Assembly (NCBI GenBank): GCA_937901745.1
Contig: CALGSZ010000143.1
Span: forward strand, 1-40,913
Direction of reading: 5' to 3'
DNA length: 40,913 bases
From: an uncultured Chloroflexota bacterium
GTDB lineage: Bacteria; Chloroflexota; Chloroflexia; Thermomicrobiales; UBA6265
The first letter of the stretch is position 1. Every line of letters begins with the position of its first letter. Below are positions 32,547 to 40,259 of the stretch, piece by piece. The position numbers and the translations under genes are program-made. The notes beneath the pieces are model-generated. The model made no database searches. It was not told where the DNA came from and worked only from the letters and a program-made list of their open reading frames with translations.

Positions 32547-33230
32547 ATGAGCCAGCGGCACCTTAGCCGAACCGCATCCGCGAGGCCGGCACGGACCGCG
32601 CCGTCGTTCCGGCGTCGGCTCGCCCGAGCAAACCGGACCCAATTAATATTCGCCGTTCTCGGCATTTTGGTTGTCTGCTCGCTCCTGGCTGGCGCGGTCG
32701 GCACCATCATCGTCGATCAGCTCACCTCGCCCTCGACCGACGACACGTTTACCTTGAACGAGTCCGAGCCGGACCCGGTCGAAGCCGAGCTCCGGCGAGA
32801 CGTCGAGGAGAACCCGCAAGACGCGTCAGCCGCCGCGGCGCTCGCCAACTATCTTGCCAATATCGGAAACCTCACCGAGGCGATCGACTGGTACGAGCGA
32901 GCACTTCAGCTCGAACCAGACAACATGGATTTCCGTCTCGACTTTGCGATCTCGCTGTCCGAGGGCAACAAGCGCGCCGACGCCGAGCTCCAATTCGAAA
33001 AGGTGCTCGAGGCCCAGCCGGACAATGCGGAAGCGCACTACTATCTCGCCGAGCTCTATCGCTACTGGGCGCCGCCCCGGACTGACGAGGCAGCACTCGA
33101 GTATCAGCTGACCATCGAAACAGGTCCCGATACCCTCGTCGCCGAACTTGCCGCCCAGGCGCTCAAGGAGCTCGGCTACGCGACACCCGTCGCCGGAACG
33201 CCAGCGGCTGAGATGGAGGCAACGCCATGA
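32547..33230 (+). CDS. Membrane-anchored tetratricopeptide-repeat protein
   Basis: A 227-residue protein with a basic N terminus, one membrane span (about residues 33-55, LIFAVLGILVVCSLLAGAVG) and an extracytoplasmic TPR domain. Its repeats read AAALANYLANIGNLTEAIDWYERALQLEP-like, followed by two more degenerate units (up to about residue 205). It resembles TPR proteins that act in cytochrome c or membrane-complex assembly, but nothing in sequence fixes a role. ATG 32547 is used, although the nearest AGGAGG is 16 bases upstream, which is far. The next gene overlaps by ATGA (33227-33230), so the two are coupled. Confidence 0.75.
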   Translation: MSQRHLSRTASARPARTAPSFRRRLARANRTQLIFAVLGILVVCSLLAGAVGTIIVDQLTSPSTDDTFTLNESEPDPVEAELRRDVEENPQDASAAAALANYLANIGNLTEAIDWYERALQLEPDNMDFRLDFAISLSEGNKRADAELQFEKVLEAQPDNAEAHYYLAELYRYWAPPRTDEAALEYQLTIETGPDTLVAELAAQALKELGYATPVAGTPAAEMEATP

Positions 33231-33409
33231 CCGCCGAGAAGACAGACACGTCTCAGGTGATCAGCCCGGAACTGCTCGAGATCCTGGTCTGCCCAGTCGA
33301 CAAAGCCGAAGTTCGGCTCGAGGGCCAGACGCTCGTCTGCACCTCTTGCGGCCGCGTCTATCGGATCGAGAACGGCATCCCGATCATGCTCGTTGACGAG
33401 CAGTCGTAG
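33227..33409 (+). CDS. Trm112-like (UPF0434) small zinc-binding protein
   Basis: A 60-residue protein with LLEILVCPVDKAEV, LVCTSCGRVYRIENGIPIML and a total of three cysteines, matching the UPF0434/Trm112 family. Eukaryotic Trm112 activates several methyltransferases, and bacterial members are mostly uncharacterised. The start overlaps the preceding TPR gene stop. One cysteine fewer than the four-Cys Trm112 zinc knuckle may mean weak or no zinc binding. An SOS-type box begins one base after its stop. Confidence 0.88.
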   Translation: MTAEKTDTSQVISPELLEILVCPVDKAEVRLEGQTLVCTSCGRVYRIENGIPIMLVDEQS

Positions 33410-33423
33410 CGAACAGACGTTCG
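33410..33423 (+). promoter_or_regulatory. LexA-type SOS box upstream of ruvB
   Basis: CGAACAGACGTTCG is a perfect CGAAC-N4-GTTCG palindrome, the consensus of LexA boxes in Gram-positive bacteria. It covers the expected -35 position of the ruvB promoter, whose TATAAT starts 10 bases later. Confidence 0.85.
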
Positions 33424-33432
33424 AGTACAGGG

Positions 33433-33439
33433 TATAATT
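33433..33439 (+). promoter_or_regulatory. ruvB -10 element, six bases before the start codon
   Basis: A consensus TATAAT is followed by TCGGGC and then ATG. Transcription should begin at or beside the A of ATG, so the mRNA is probably leaderless. There is no Shine-Dalgarno sequence. Confidence 0.75.
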
Positions 33440-33444
33440 CGGGC

Positions 33445-34527
33445 ATGACCGACGCGCGAGCCACCAACGCTACTCCCCAACAACGCGACCGCGAGCGCGT
33501 CGTGACGCCACGCACGCGTCCCGAGGACTCCCACGTCGAGCGGAGCCTTCGCCCGCGGCGGCTCTCCGAATACATCGGGCAAGAGCGCGTCAAGTCCTAC
33601 CTTGCCATTCTTCTCGAGGCGGCGAAGCAACGGGGCGAAGCGCTCGACCACATGCTCTTCTATGGGCCCCCGGGCCTCGGCAAGACGACACTCGCCCAGA
33701 TCGTCGCTGCCGAGATGGGCGTCAACCTCCGCGTCACCTCTGGACCGGCAATCGAGCGCGCGGGCGACCTCGTCTCCATCCTTACCAACCTGAAGCCCGG
33801 AGACGTGCTCTTCATCGACGAGATCCACCGGCTCAACCGCGTCGTCGAGGAGGTCCTTTACCCGGCAATGGAGGACTACGCGGTCGACATCGTGATCGGC
33901 AAGGGGCCCGCGGCGCGGACGATGCGGATCAACCTGCCGCGCTTCACCCTCGTCGGCGCGACGACTCGCCTGGCGCTGCTCACCGGACCACTGCGCGACC
34001 GTTTCGGCGCCGTGCTCCGCCTGGATTTCTACGAGCTGCCGGCAATGGAGGAGATCATCACCCGCTCCGCCTCGATTCTCGGCGTGCCGATCGACCAGGG
34101 AGGTGCCCGCGCCATCGCGCTCCGCTCTCGCGGTACGCCGCGAGTCGCTAATCGTCTCTTGAAGCGCGTGCGCGACTACGCCGAGGTCAATGCCGGCGGC
34201 GAGATTACCGAAGAGGTGGCCGCCGAGGCGCTGGCCCTGCTCGAAGTGGATGAGCTCGGTCTCGATGACATTGACCGGCGCATCCTGCGCGCCATTATTG
34301 AAAAGTTCGACGGAGGACCTGTCGGGATCGAGACGCTGGCGGCGGCGACGAGCGAGGAAACCGACACGATCATGGACGTCTACGAGCCATACCTAATCCA
34401 GCTCGGTTTCTTGCAGCGGACGCCACGCGGCCGGATCGCGACGCGACGAGCCTACGAACATCTCAACGCGACACCACCACCCTCGCTGGAAGCCCGCCAG
34501 CAGACCTTCCTCGACGAGATCGTATGA
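33445..34527 (+). CDS. ruvB: Holliday junction branch-migration helicase RuvB
   Basis: AAA+ motor of the RuvAB complex that drives branch migration of Holliday junctions during recombinational repair. The 360-residue protein has RPRRLSEYIGQERVKSYL, Walker A GPPGLGKTT (about residues 75-83), Walker B LFIDEIHRL, sensor ATTRLALLTGPLRDRFG, and a C-terminal winged helix with FLQRTPRGRIAT. About 25 extra residues precede the family core. The promoter has a perfect LexA box, so it should be induced by DNA damage. No ruvA or ruvC is nearby. The stop overlaps queA by ATGA. Confidence 0.97.
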   Translation: MTDARATNATPQQRDRERVVTPRTRPEDSHVERSLRPRRLSEYIGQERVKSYLAILLEAAKQRGEALDHMLFYGPPGLGKTTLAQIVAAEMGVNLRVTSGPAIERAGDLVSILTNLKPGDVLFIDEIHRLNRVVEEVLYPAMEDYAVDIVIGKGPAARTMRINLPRFTLVGATTRLALLTGPLRDRFGAVLRLDFYELPAMEEIITRSASILGVPIDQGGARAIALRSRGTPRVANRLLKRVRDYAEVNAGGEITEEVAAEALALLEVDELGLDDIDRRILRAIIEKFDGGPVGIETLAAATSEETDTIMDVYEPYLIQLGFLQRTPRGRIATRRAYEHLNATPPPSLEARQQTFLDEIV

Positions 34528-35585
34528 CGATCGATCCTGACCTCCGCGTCGACGACTTCGATTACGAACTCCCATCCGAGCTTATCGCCCAAACACCCCT
34601 CCCCGAGCGCGATAAGGCCCGCATGCTGGTGCTCGATCGGGCGACGGGCGAGATCACGCATCAGACTGTGCGCGATCTCCCGAGATGGCTGAACGCCGGT
34701 GATCTGCTGGTCGCGAACAACAGCCGCGTCATACCGGCGCGCCTGCATGCCAAGAAGGCGAAGACCGGCGGTCGAGTCGAGCTGCTGTTGCTCCGCCCAA
34801 GGGATCAAGGGGTTTGGTCGGCGCTCGCGAAACCGGCCCGGCGACTTCACCCCGGCGACCTGCTGACCGTCGCGCCCAGAGCTGGCACCGGCGCGCCACC
34901 TGCAACGCTCGAAGTCGTGGAGCGGCGGGAAGAGGGAATCGTCGACGTCCGTTTCCACGACGATGGATCGCTGCGCTTGGAAGATTACGGCGAGGTCCCG
35001 CTGCCGCCATATATCCGCCAATCGCTGGCGGACGCCGAGCGTTACCAAACGATCTACGCCCGCGTGCCTGGATCCGCCGCGGCGCCGACTGCCGGTCTTC
35101 ATATTACCGCGCGCCTACGCTCCGAACTGCTCGCCGCGGGTGTCCAGTGGGCTGAAGTCACGCTCCACATCGGGCTCGACACCTTCCGGCCGGTGACCGT
35201 CGAGCGAGTGGCCGAACACCGGATCCACACCGAGTGGTGCGAGGTCAGCGATGAGACGGCACGGGCAATCGCGGCGACCAAAGCCGCCGGTCATCGCGTT
35301 GTCGCGGTAGGCACGACCTCGGCGCGGACGCTGGAGACCCTCGGTCATCATTGGGATCCGGAGCATCCTCGGGGATTCGCAGGCCCGACCGGCATCTTCA
35401 TCACGCCCGGTTACCGCTGGCTGATGGTCGACGCAATGCTGACGAACCTCCATCTCCCGCGCTCGACCTTGCTGATGATGGTCAGCGCGTTCGCCGGCCG
35501 GGAGCGAATCCTTGCAGCGTACCGGGAAGCCATCGCGCACGGCTATCGCTTCTACTCCTTCGGCGACGCGATGCTGATCGTGTAG
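34524..35585 (+). CDS. queA: S-adenosylmethionine:tRNA ribosyltransferase-isomerase
   Basis: Transfers and isomerises the ribosyl group of SAM onto 7-aminomethyl-7-deazaguanine in tRNA to make epoxyqueuosine. The 353-residue protein has FDYELPSELIAQTPLPERDKARML, LLVANNSRVIPARL, VTLHIGLDTFRPV, HTEWCEVSDETA and TNLHLPRSTLLMMVSAFAG (as separate motifs), all typical. Start ATG 34524 overlaps the ruvB stop. ruvB-queA neighbours are widespread in bacteria. Confidence 0.97.
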   Translation: MTIDPDLRVDDFDYELPSELIAQTPLPERDKARMLVLDRATGEITHQTVRDLPRWLNAGDLLVANNSRVIPARLHAKKAKTGGRVELLLLRPRDQGVWSALAKPARRLHPGDLLTVAPRAGTGAPPATLEVVERREEGIVDVRFHDDGSLRLEDYGEVPLPPYIRQSLADAERYQTIYARVPGSAAAPTAGLHITARLRSELLAAGVQWAEVTLHIGLDTFRPVTVERVAEHRIHTEWCEVSDETARAIAATKAAGHRVVAVGTTSARTLETLGHHWDPEHPRGFAGPTGIFITPGYRWLMVDAMLTNLHLPRSTLLMMVSAFAGRERILAAYREAIAHGYRFYSFGDAMLIV

Positions 35586-35656
35586 GCTGGAAGGAGGCGC
35601 ACTCAGCGCGGCATGGTCCCAAGGAAGCCAGACGTTCAGAAGGAGACGAAACCAAC

Positions 35657-36376
35657 GTGAGATTCGTAGGCCAAGCGCTCGGGCTCATCGTGGTCACACT
35701 CCTCCTGGTCGCCTGTGGCAACTTTGGGGAAGAGGAGGCAGCCGAGCGGGAGCCTCTCCAAACGATCTCGGCGGACGCCGACGTGGAGTCCGGGTGCTGG
35801 AGCCCGGCTGACCGCCTGCGAGCGGAAGAAGGGAGTAACAACGTGGCGTATCAACAGTGGAAGCAACCGCCGGAGATGGTCATCAACCCGAGCGTGCGAT
35901 ACACGGCGACGATCGAGACGAATAAGGGCACGTTCGAGGTCGAGTTCTATCCGCAGGACGCGCCCAAGACGGTCAACAACTTCGTCTGCCTGGCCCGCGC
36001 CGGCTACTACGACAACACGCCAATCCACCGGATCGTCCGGAACTTCGTGATTCAGGGCGGCGACCCGACCGGCACCGGTCGCGGCAATCCTGGCTATCAA
36101 TTCGAAGATGAGCCAATCACCCGGAATTACGAGATCGGCACGCTCGCGATGGCCAACGCGGGACCAAACACCAACGGATCACAGTTCTTCATCGTCACCG
36201 GGCCGCAAGGAACCCAGCTCCCCAAGCGCTACACGATTTTCGGCAAGGTGACCAGCGGCATGGAGACGATCAACGCGATCGCCGAAACGCCGACCGACTT
36301 CAACGAGCGCGGCGAGCAGTCAGTGCCCAAGGAGCCGGTCACGATCAACAGCGTCACCATCCACGAAGGGGAGTAA
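35657..36376 (+). CDS. Cyclophilin-type peptidyl-prolyl isomerase lipoprotein
   Basis: A 239-residue exported foldase. The N terminus has a hydrophobic segment with lipobox LVAC (Cys20), so the mature protein should be lipid-anchored on the outer face of the membrane. A spacer (about 21-70) precedes the cyclophilin domain (about 75-235), which shows FEVEFYPQDAPKTVNNFVCLA, HRIVRNFVIQGGDPTG, and AMANAGPNTNGSQFFI. The Arg and Phe/Gln catalytic-site residues of the family are present. GTG 35657 follows AAGGAG by 11 bases, and a longer frame from 35351 lies inside queA and is rejected. A strong hairpin ends the unit. Confidence 0.93.
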   Translation: MRFVGQALGLIVVTLLLVACGNFGEEEAAEREPLQTISADADVESGCWSPADRLRAEEGSNNVAYQQWKQPPEMVINPSVRYTATIETNKGTFEVEFYPQDAPKTVNNFVCLARAGYYDNTPIHRIVRNFVIQGGDPTGTGRGNPGYQFEDEPITRNYEIGTLAMANAGPNTNGSQFFIVTGPQGTQLPKRYTIFGKVTSGMETINAIAETPTDFNERGEQSVPKEPVTINSVTIHEGE

Positions 36377-36383
36377 GACACTC

Positions 36384-36420
36384 GCGGCCGGGGTCGCCGT
36401 CACTTGGCGATCCCGGCCGC
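36384..36420. terminator. Bidirectional hairpin between convergent genes
   Basis: A 15-bp stem (GCGGCCGGGGTCGCC with GGCGATCCCGGCCGC, one G-T pair) encloses a seven-base loop. It lies eight bases after the cyclophilin stop and 27 bases beyond the minus-strand small gene, so it probably serves both transcripts. Confidence 0.8.
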
Positions 36421-36446
36421 AACCCTCGGCCAATCATGGGCAAGTC

Positions 36447-36668
36447 CTACGCGGCCTGCCGCAAGTCGTCGCAAATCGCTTCGTACTCGCGCAGCAGCCG
36501 GATCCAGAACTGCTCCCACTCCGCGACATCTTCGCCGGCGGCCAACGCCTGCTCGATCCGACGATAGCCATCCTCCAAGCGCCGCTCGAGCGCCTGCTGC
36601 CGAGCCTCGAGTGGGTCGCGCCCTTGATTCGAGCGGATCGGCTCGAGTCGTTCGCGTGTCCGCGTCAT
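36447..36668 (-). CDS. Small helical protein of unknown function in the SOS-boxed operon
   Basis: A 73-residue protein, highly charged and apparently almost all helical (for example RQQALERRLEDGYRRIEQAL, then EWEQFWIRLLREYEAI). It may form a coiled coil. I do not recognise a family, and there is no signal peptide or membrane span. ATG 36668 has an excellent GGGGAGG five bases upstream, while a longer frame to 36755 runs into the preceding gene. It starts 16 bases after the putative DNA-annealing protein and shares its promoter with two LexA-type boxes, so it is probably made after DNA damage. It could be a partner, loader or regulator of that protein. This is inference from position only. Confidence 0.72.
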   Translation of the reverse strand: MTRTRERLEPIRSNQGRDPLEARQQALERRLEDGYRRIEQALAAGEDVAEWEQFWIRLLREYEAICDDLRQAA

Positions 36669-36684
36669 CGCGTCCTCCCCTGAC

Positions 36685-37326
36685 CTATGAGGCGAGATCG
36701 GCCTCAACCGCAGCCCGCCGCGCCTGCAGCCGATCGATGAACGCCGAGGCATCACGCCGGTCGAGCTCAGTCACCGAGCTGCGGCCATACATCCGCTCGA
36801 CCTCTGCGTTGACCTCGTCGTCGGAGAGACCCTTCTCCCGCGCGATCGCCTGAATGAACTTCAACTGACGAGGCGTGACCGGCTGATTGAGGCTCGCCAC
36901 GCGACGATCGCCATCGGCGGACCGCCCCTCCGCCATCCGCCGCCCTCGCGTCGAGGCAAAGTCAACCGGCGTATCGACGACCGAACCGGCCGCGGCGCCG
37001 AAGTCGAAGTCCGGGCAGAACTGCGTGCCAAAGCCCAGCGCCGCCAACGCCCGGCCCAGCGCCTTCGTCTCCGCCTTCTCGATGTAGTCGCGGAAATCGT
37101 CGTAGCCCTCGCTGCCCCATCCGGTCGCGGAACCGCCACCCGGAATGGAGACGTGAGCCCGAAAAATCGCGTGGTTGCCATCGTGGCTGACCATTTCGGT
37201 TTCGATCTTCGCGTCTGGATGGACCTCGCGAAGCCAAACCAGTCGCCACTTCACCTCGAGATAGTCTCCCCCGCCAACCTTCGTCAGATACTTGCTGGGG
37301 TCGAACGTGGTTTGTTCCTGAGCCAT
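36685..37326 (-). CDS. Putative single-strand DNA-annealing/binding protein (Rad52/RecT-like), SOS-controlled
   Basis: A 213-residue protein. Residues 10-110 form a compact domain with KYLTKVGGGDYLEVKWRLVW, then EMVSHDGNHAIFRAHVSIPG and an AETKALGRALAALGFGTQF signature. This domain recalls small phage- and Firmicute-type proteins thought to be related to Rad52/ERF annealers. A variable linker (110-148) follows. The C-terminal TPRQLKFIQAIAREKGLSDD ... MYGRSSVTELDRRDASAFID is a short helical module that such proteins often carry. The family call is from memory and tentative. ATG 37326 has GAGGAGG nine bases upstream. The promoter has one LexA-type box between -35 and -10 and a second just after. 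It heads a two-gene unit. Confidence 0.62.
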   Translation of the reverse strand: MAQEQTTFDPSKYLTKVGGGDYLEVKWRLVWLREVHPDAKIETEMVSHDGNHAIFRAHVSIPGGGSATGWGSEGYDDFRDYIEKAETKALGRALAALGFGTQFCPDFDFGAAAGSVVDTPVDFASTRGRRMAEGRSADGDRRVASLNQPVTPRQLKFIQAIAREKGLSDDEVNAEVERMYGRSSVTELDRRDASAFIDRLQARRAAVEADLAS

Positions 37327-37352
37327 CGCCTTGGTCCTCCTCGCGGGGCCAC

Positions 37353-37364
37353 GAACATTTGTTC
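37353..37364 (-). promoter_or_regulatory. Second LexA-type box of the annealing-protein operon
   Basis: GAAC-ATTT-GTTC (extended CGAACATTTGTTCC). It lies just downstream of the predicted transcription start, 29 bases centre to centre from the box at 37382-37393. Confidence 0.75.
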
Positions 37365-37372
37365 CAGCGATC

Positions 37373-37401
37373 ATGGTACCAGAACATGCGTTCTGTGTCA
37401 A
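37373..37401 (-). promoter_or_regulatory. Promoter of the annealing-protein operon, overlapped by a LexA-type box
   Basis: On the minus strand a perfect TTGACA (37401-37396), exactly 17 bases, then TACCAT (37378-37373). The 17-base spacer is almost entirely occupied by CAGAAC-N4-GTTCTG, a perfect palindrome with the GAAC-N4-GTTC core at 37382-37393. A repressor bound there would block RNA polymerase. Confidence 0.85.
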
Positions 37402-37731
37402 TCTGGCATCGGTACCTTCAGGGGTTGCAGCGCCGTGCCGGCTCAGATGGTGCAAACCTCGAAAGTCGCATCCCGACGCGGATTTCTCCCCACGGCTTGC
37501 GTCCTAATGCCCTAATCGTAGGAGAGACTCGACACGACTCGGAACGTGAGACGCCTTCGCTCCGAGCGTGACTCAAGCCGCTCCAATTGCCTCACCTGCA
37601 CTTCGTTGTCACAGGAAGTCAAATCAGATGTTCGGCGCGCGGACCGCACGACTTCGCCTTGGCCAGGAGCCCGCCCGTTTCCGACCGCGATTCGGCGCCC
37701 CCGTCCCGGCTGGCAGGACTCACCCGTGTGC
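37402..37731. other. Intergenic region between the SOS-boxed operon and dnaN
   Basis: About 330 bases upstream of the dnaN -10 with no recognisable gene, RNA or hairpin. I looked for clusters of DnaA boxes (TTATCCACA-like) and saw none. Short open frames on both strands lack ribosome sites and protein likeness. Confidence 0.5.
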
Positions 37732-37737
37732 TATAAT
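37729..37737 (+). promoter_or_regulatory. Extended -10 promoter element of dnaN
   Basis: TGCTATAAT, an extended -10 with consensus TATAAT at 37732-37737, 44 bases before the dnaN start. It shares the 11-mer TGCTATAATCG with the tRNA-Gly promoter. No good -35 is seen at 17 bases. Confidence 0.75.
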
Positions 37738-37781
37738 CGCGCCCAAGGTGTCCGTACACTAGTTAGTGAAGGACGGTCGGG

Positions 37782-38924
37782 TTGAAAGTCTCCTGCCTGC
37801 AAGAGAACCTGCAACGCGCGCTGTCGCAGGTGTCGCGCGCGGTCGCGACAAAGACGGCCCTTCCCGTCCTCGGCAACGTCCTCCTGGCGACAGACGAGGG
37901 CCGGCTGAAGATTGCCGCCACGAACCTCGAAATCGGCATCACGACCTGGATCGGCGCCTCGGTTGAAGACGAGGGGCGGATCACCGTCGATGCGCGGCTG
38001 CTGTCTGAGTTCGTCAACACGCTGCCCAACGACGCGGTCCAGCTCGTTGCCGATCCTGCCCGCGCCTCGTTACTGGTCCAATGCGGGCGCGACAAGGCGG
38101 CGATCAACGGCATTGATGCGGAGGATTTCCCGGTTATCCCCACCGTCGGCGACGAGGCGTACTCCGCGACGGTCGATGCGCAGCTTCTCCGCGAGATGAT
38201 CGGGCAGGTCGAGTTCGCCGCCGCGAGCGACGACAGCCGACCGGTCCTCGCCGGCGTGCTGATGCGGTTCGAAGATCAGAAGTTGACGCTCGCTGCCGCG
38301 GACGGCTTCCGCCTCGCCGTGCGCGAAGGTGAGCTAGAGGAGCCGGTCCCGTCACGTTTGGACGTCATCGTTCCCGCGCGTGCCGTCCGTGAGCTTGCCC
38401 GGATCATCGGCGACAGCACCGAGCCGGTCCGCCTGGCGATCACTCCAAACCAGAGCCAGCTCTTGGCCCGCATCGGCGAGACTGAGTTCCTATCCCGGCT
38501 GATCGAAGGCACATTCCCGGACTTCCGGCAGATCATTCCGCGCGACTTCGCGACGCGGGTAGAAGTCGGTCGCGACGCCTTCCTCAACGCCGTCCGCCGC
38601 GCTTCCTACTTCGCTCGCGACAACAACGACGTCGTTCGCCTAATGATTCACCCGAGCGATGACGACGTCATGCCCGGAACGATGGAAGTCTCCGCGACGG
38701 CGGCGGAGCGCGGAAATAGCCAATCGTTCGTCGATGCCTCGGTCAGCGGGCCGGAGCTGCAGATCGCGTTCAATGCGCGCTATCTCACCGACGTACTCTC
38801 CGTACTCAAGCAGGGTCAAGTGTTCCTTGGGATGAACGGCGCCAATCAGGCCGGCGTCGTGCGTCCTGCTGGCGCGGAAGAGTACACACATGTCATCATG
38901 CCGATGGTCATCGGCGCGCATTAG
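37782..38924 (+). CDS. dnaN: DNA polymerase III beta subunit (sliding clamp)
   Basis: Ring-shaped processivity clamp that tethers DNA polymerase III and many repair proteins. The 380-residue product has the three-fold repeated clamp domains. Typical segments are MKVSCLQENLQRALSQVSRA at the N terminus, ALPVLGNVLLATDEGRLKIAATNLEIG, and the C-terminal ending EEYTHVIMPMVI, which forms part of the protein-binding pocket. The start is TTG 37782, since no ATG exists at the conserved N terminus and GAAGGA lies eight bases upstream. recF follows 120 bases downstream. dnaA is not in the window. Confidence 0.97.
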   Translation: MKVSCLQENLQRALSQVSRAVATKTALPVLGNVLLATDEGRLKIAATNLEIGITTWIGASVEDEGRITVDARLLSEFVNTLPNDAVQLVADPARASLLVQCGRDKAAINGIDAEDFPVIPTVGDEAYSATVDAQLLREMIGQVEFAAASDDSRPVLAGVLMRFEDQKLTLAAADGFRLAVREGELEEPVPSRLDVIVPARAVRELARIIGDSTEPVRLAITPNQSQLLARIGETEFLSRLIEGTFPDFRQIIPRDFATRVEVGRDAFLNAVRRASYFARDNNDVVRLMIHPSDDDVMPGTMEVSATAAERGNSQSFVDASVSGPELQIAFNARYLTDVLSVLKQGQVFLGMNGANQAGVVRPAGAEEYTHVIMPMVIGAH

Positions 38925-39044
38925 TGGCGCACAATCGACTCCGCGCATCTTGCCCGCGCCCTTGCTCGGCTGAGGAACTGTCAATTTGCACTGCGCCCGT
39001 GCAACCATCCGGACCAACGCCGCCCGCACGCGGCGTCATAGCTG

Positions 39045-40259
39045 ATGCATCTCCGCACGCTCGATCTTGAAGAGTTTCGTGTCTTTCATCGATTGCACCT
39101 CGACTTGCCGAGCAACGGCCTGGCGATCTCTGGCAGCAACGCCGCCGGCAAGTCGAGCCTAATCGAGGCGATTGCCTTTCTCGCCACCACTCGCTCGATC
39201 CGCTCCGCTCCAGACCGCGACCTCATCAACTGGGAGAGCGGTCAGGAGCTAGGCTACCCGCCGTTCGCTCGCCTCTCGGGCCAGGTCGTCCGGAGCGATG
39301 GTGTCGCGGAGATCGAGATCGCGCTGCAAGCCGATCCTACCGGTGTGGCGCCCCTGACAAAATCCATCCGGCTCAATGGCCGCGCAGTCCGGGCGATGGA
39401 TCTCGTCGGCACGCTCCGCGTCGTCCTCTTCTCCCCGGAAGATGTCGCGTTGGTGTCAGGGCCGCCTTCCGGCCGCCGGCGATACCTGGACGTCATGATT
39501 TCCCAAGTGGACACAAGGTACATGCGCACGCTCGCGCGTTACAACCGCGTCCACGAGCAGCGCAACAGCCTCCTCAAGTCGCTTGGCCAATCGCGAGTGG
39601 ATCCGGATTCGCCAGCCGTGGCATCCCAGCTCGAGTTTTGGGATGAGGAGCTCGTCACCTACGGCGCGAGCGTGATTGCGCGACGGATGGTCTCAATCCA
39701 AGCGTTATCCCGCTTCGCCGATGCGCGGTTCGAGACCTTCGGCAGCACTCAAACGCTCGGCGTTGCCTACCGCCCGAGTGTCGGCGAAGAAGCCGCCCTC
39801 GCCGCGAGCGAAGGCCGTTTCGTCGAGGATCTCTCCGCCATCATCCGCAATCGCTACCTGGAGCAGCTGCGGGCGAACCGCCGAGACGAGCTGCGCCGCG
39901 GCATCACCCTTTACGGTCCCCATCGAGACGATCTCGTCCTGACGCTGGATGGCCGGGACCTCGCCGCCTTCGGCTCCCGCGGGCAGCAGCGGTTGGCCGT
40001 CGTCGCGCTCAAGCTCGCTGAAACAGATTTGATGGCGCAGGAATCGGGCGAGCGCCCGGTGGTGCTTCTCGACGACGTACTTTCGGAGCTTGACGCGGAG
40101 CGACGCGAGCAGCTCTTGGCCGCCGTCGGAGCGCTTGATGCGCAGATCATTATCACCGCGACAGACGCCTCGCTACTGGACATCCCCGCTCTGGCTGATC
40201 TCACCCGATATGAGATTCGCGCTGGAAAGCTTTATCGTGCGGACAGCGTAGGCGCGTGA
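39045..40259 (+). CDS. recF: DNA replication and repair protein RecF
   Basis: SMC-like ATPase that helps load RecA at single-strand gaps. The 404-residue protein has an ABC-type head: Walker A GSNAAGKSSL near residues 30-38, signature-type segment FGSRGQQRLAVVALKLAE, and Walker B PVVLLDDVLSELD near residues 335-350. LRTLDLEEFRVF at the N terminus and GPHRDDLVL are family marks. The usual N-G after the first G of the P-loop is here NA. ATG 39045 is the first good start, with no strong ribosome site. The dnaN-recF order is conserved in bacteria. After recF no gyrB follows. Instead there is 600 bases of non-coding sequence. Confidence 0.96.
   Translation: MHLRTLDLEEFRVFHRLHLDLPSNGLAISGSNAAGKSSLIEAIAFLATTRSIRSAPDRDLINWESGQELGYPPFARLSGQVVRSDGVAEIEIALQADPTGVAPLTKSIRLNGRAVRAMDLVGTLRVVLFSPEDVALVSGPPSGRRRYLDVMISQVDTRYMRTLARYNRVHEQRNSLLKSLGQSRVDPDSPAVASQLEFWDEELVTYGASVIARRMVSIQALSRFADARFETFGSTQTLGVAYRPSVGEEAALAASEGRFVEDLSAIIRNRYLEQLRANRRDELRRGITLYGPHRDDLVLTLDGRDLAAFGSRGQQRLAVVALKLAETDLMAQESGERPVVLLDDVLSELDAERREQLLAAVGALDAQIIITATDASLLDIPALADLTRYEIRAGKLYRADSVGA

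Noticed and set aside
37402..37781. Possible replication origin beside dnaN-recF
   Set aside because: I see no cluster of DnaA boxes, no AT-rich unwinding region and no dnaA gene.
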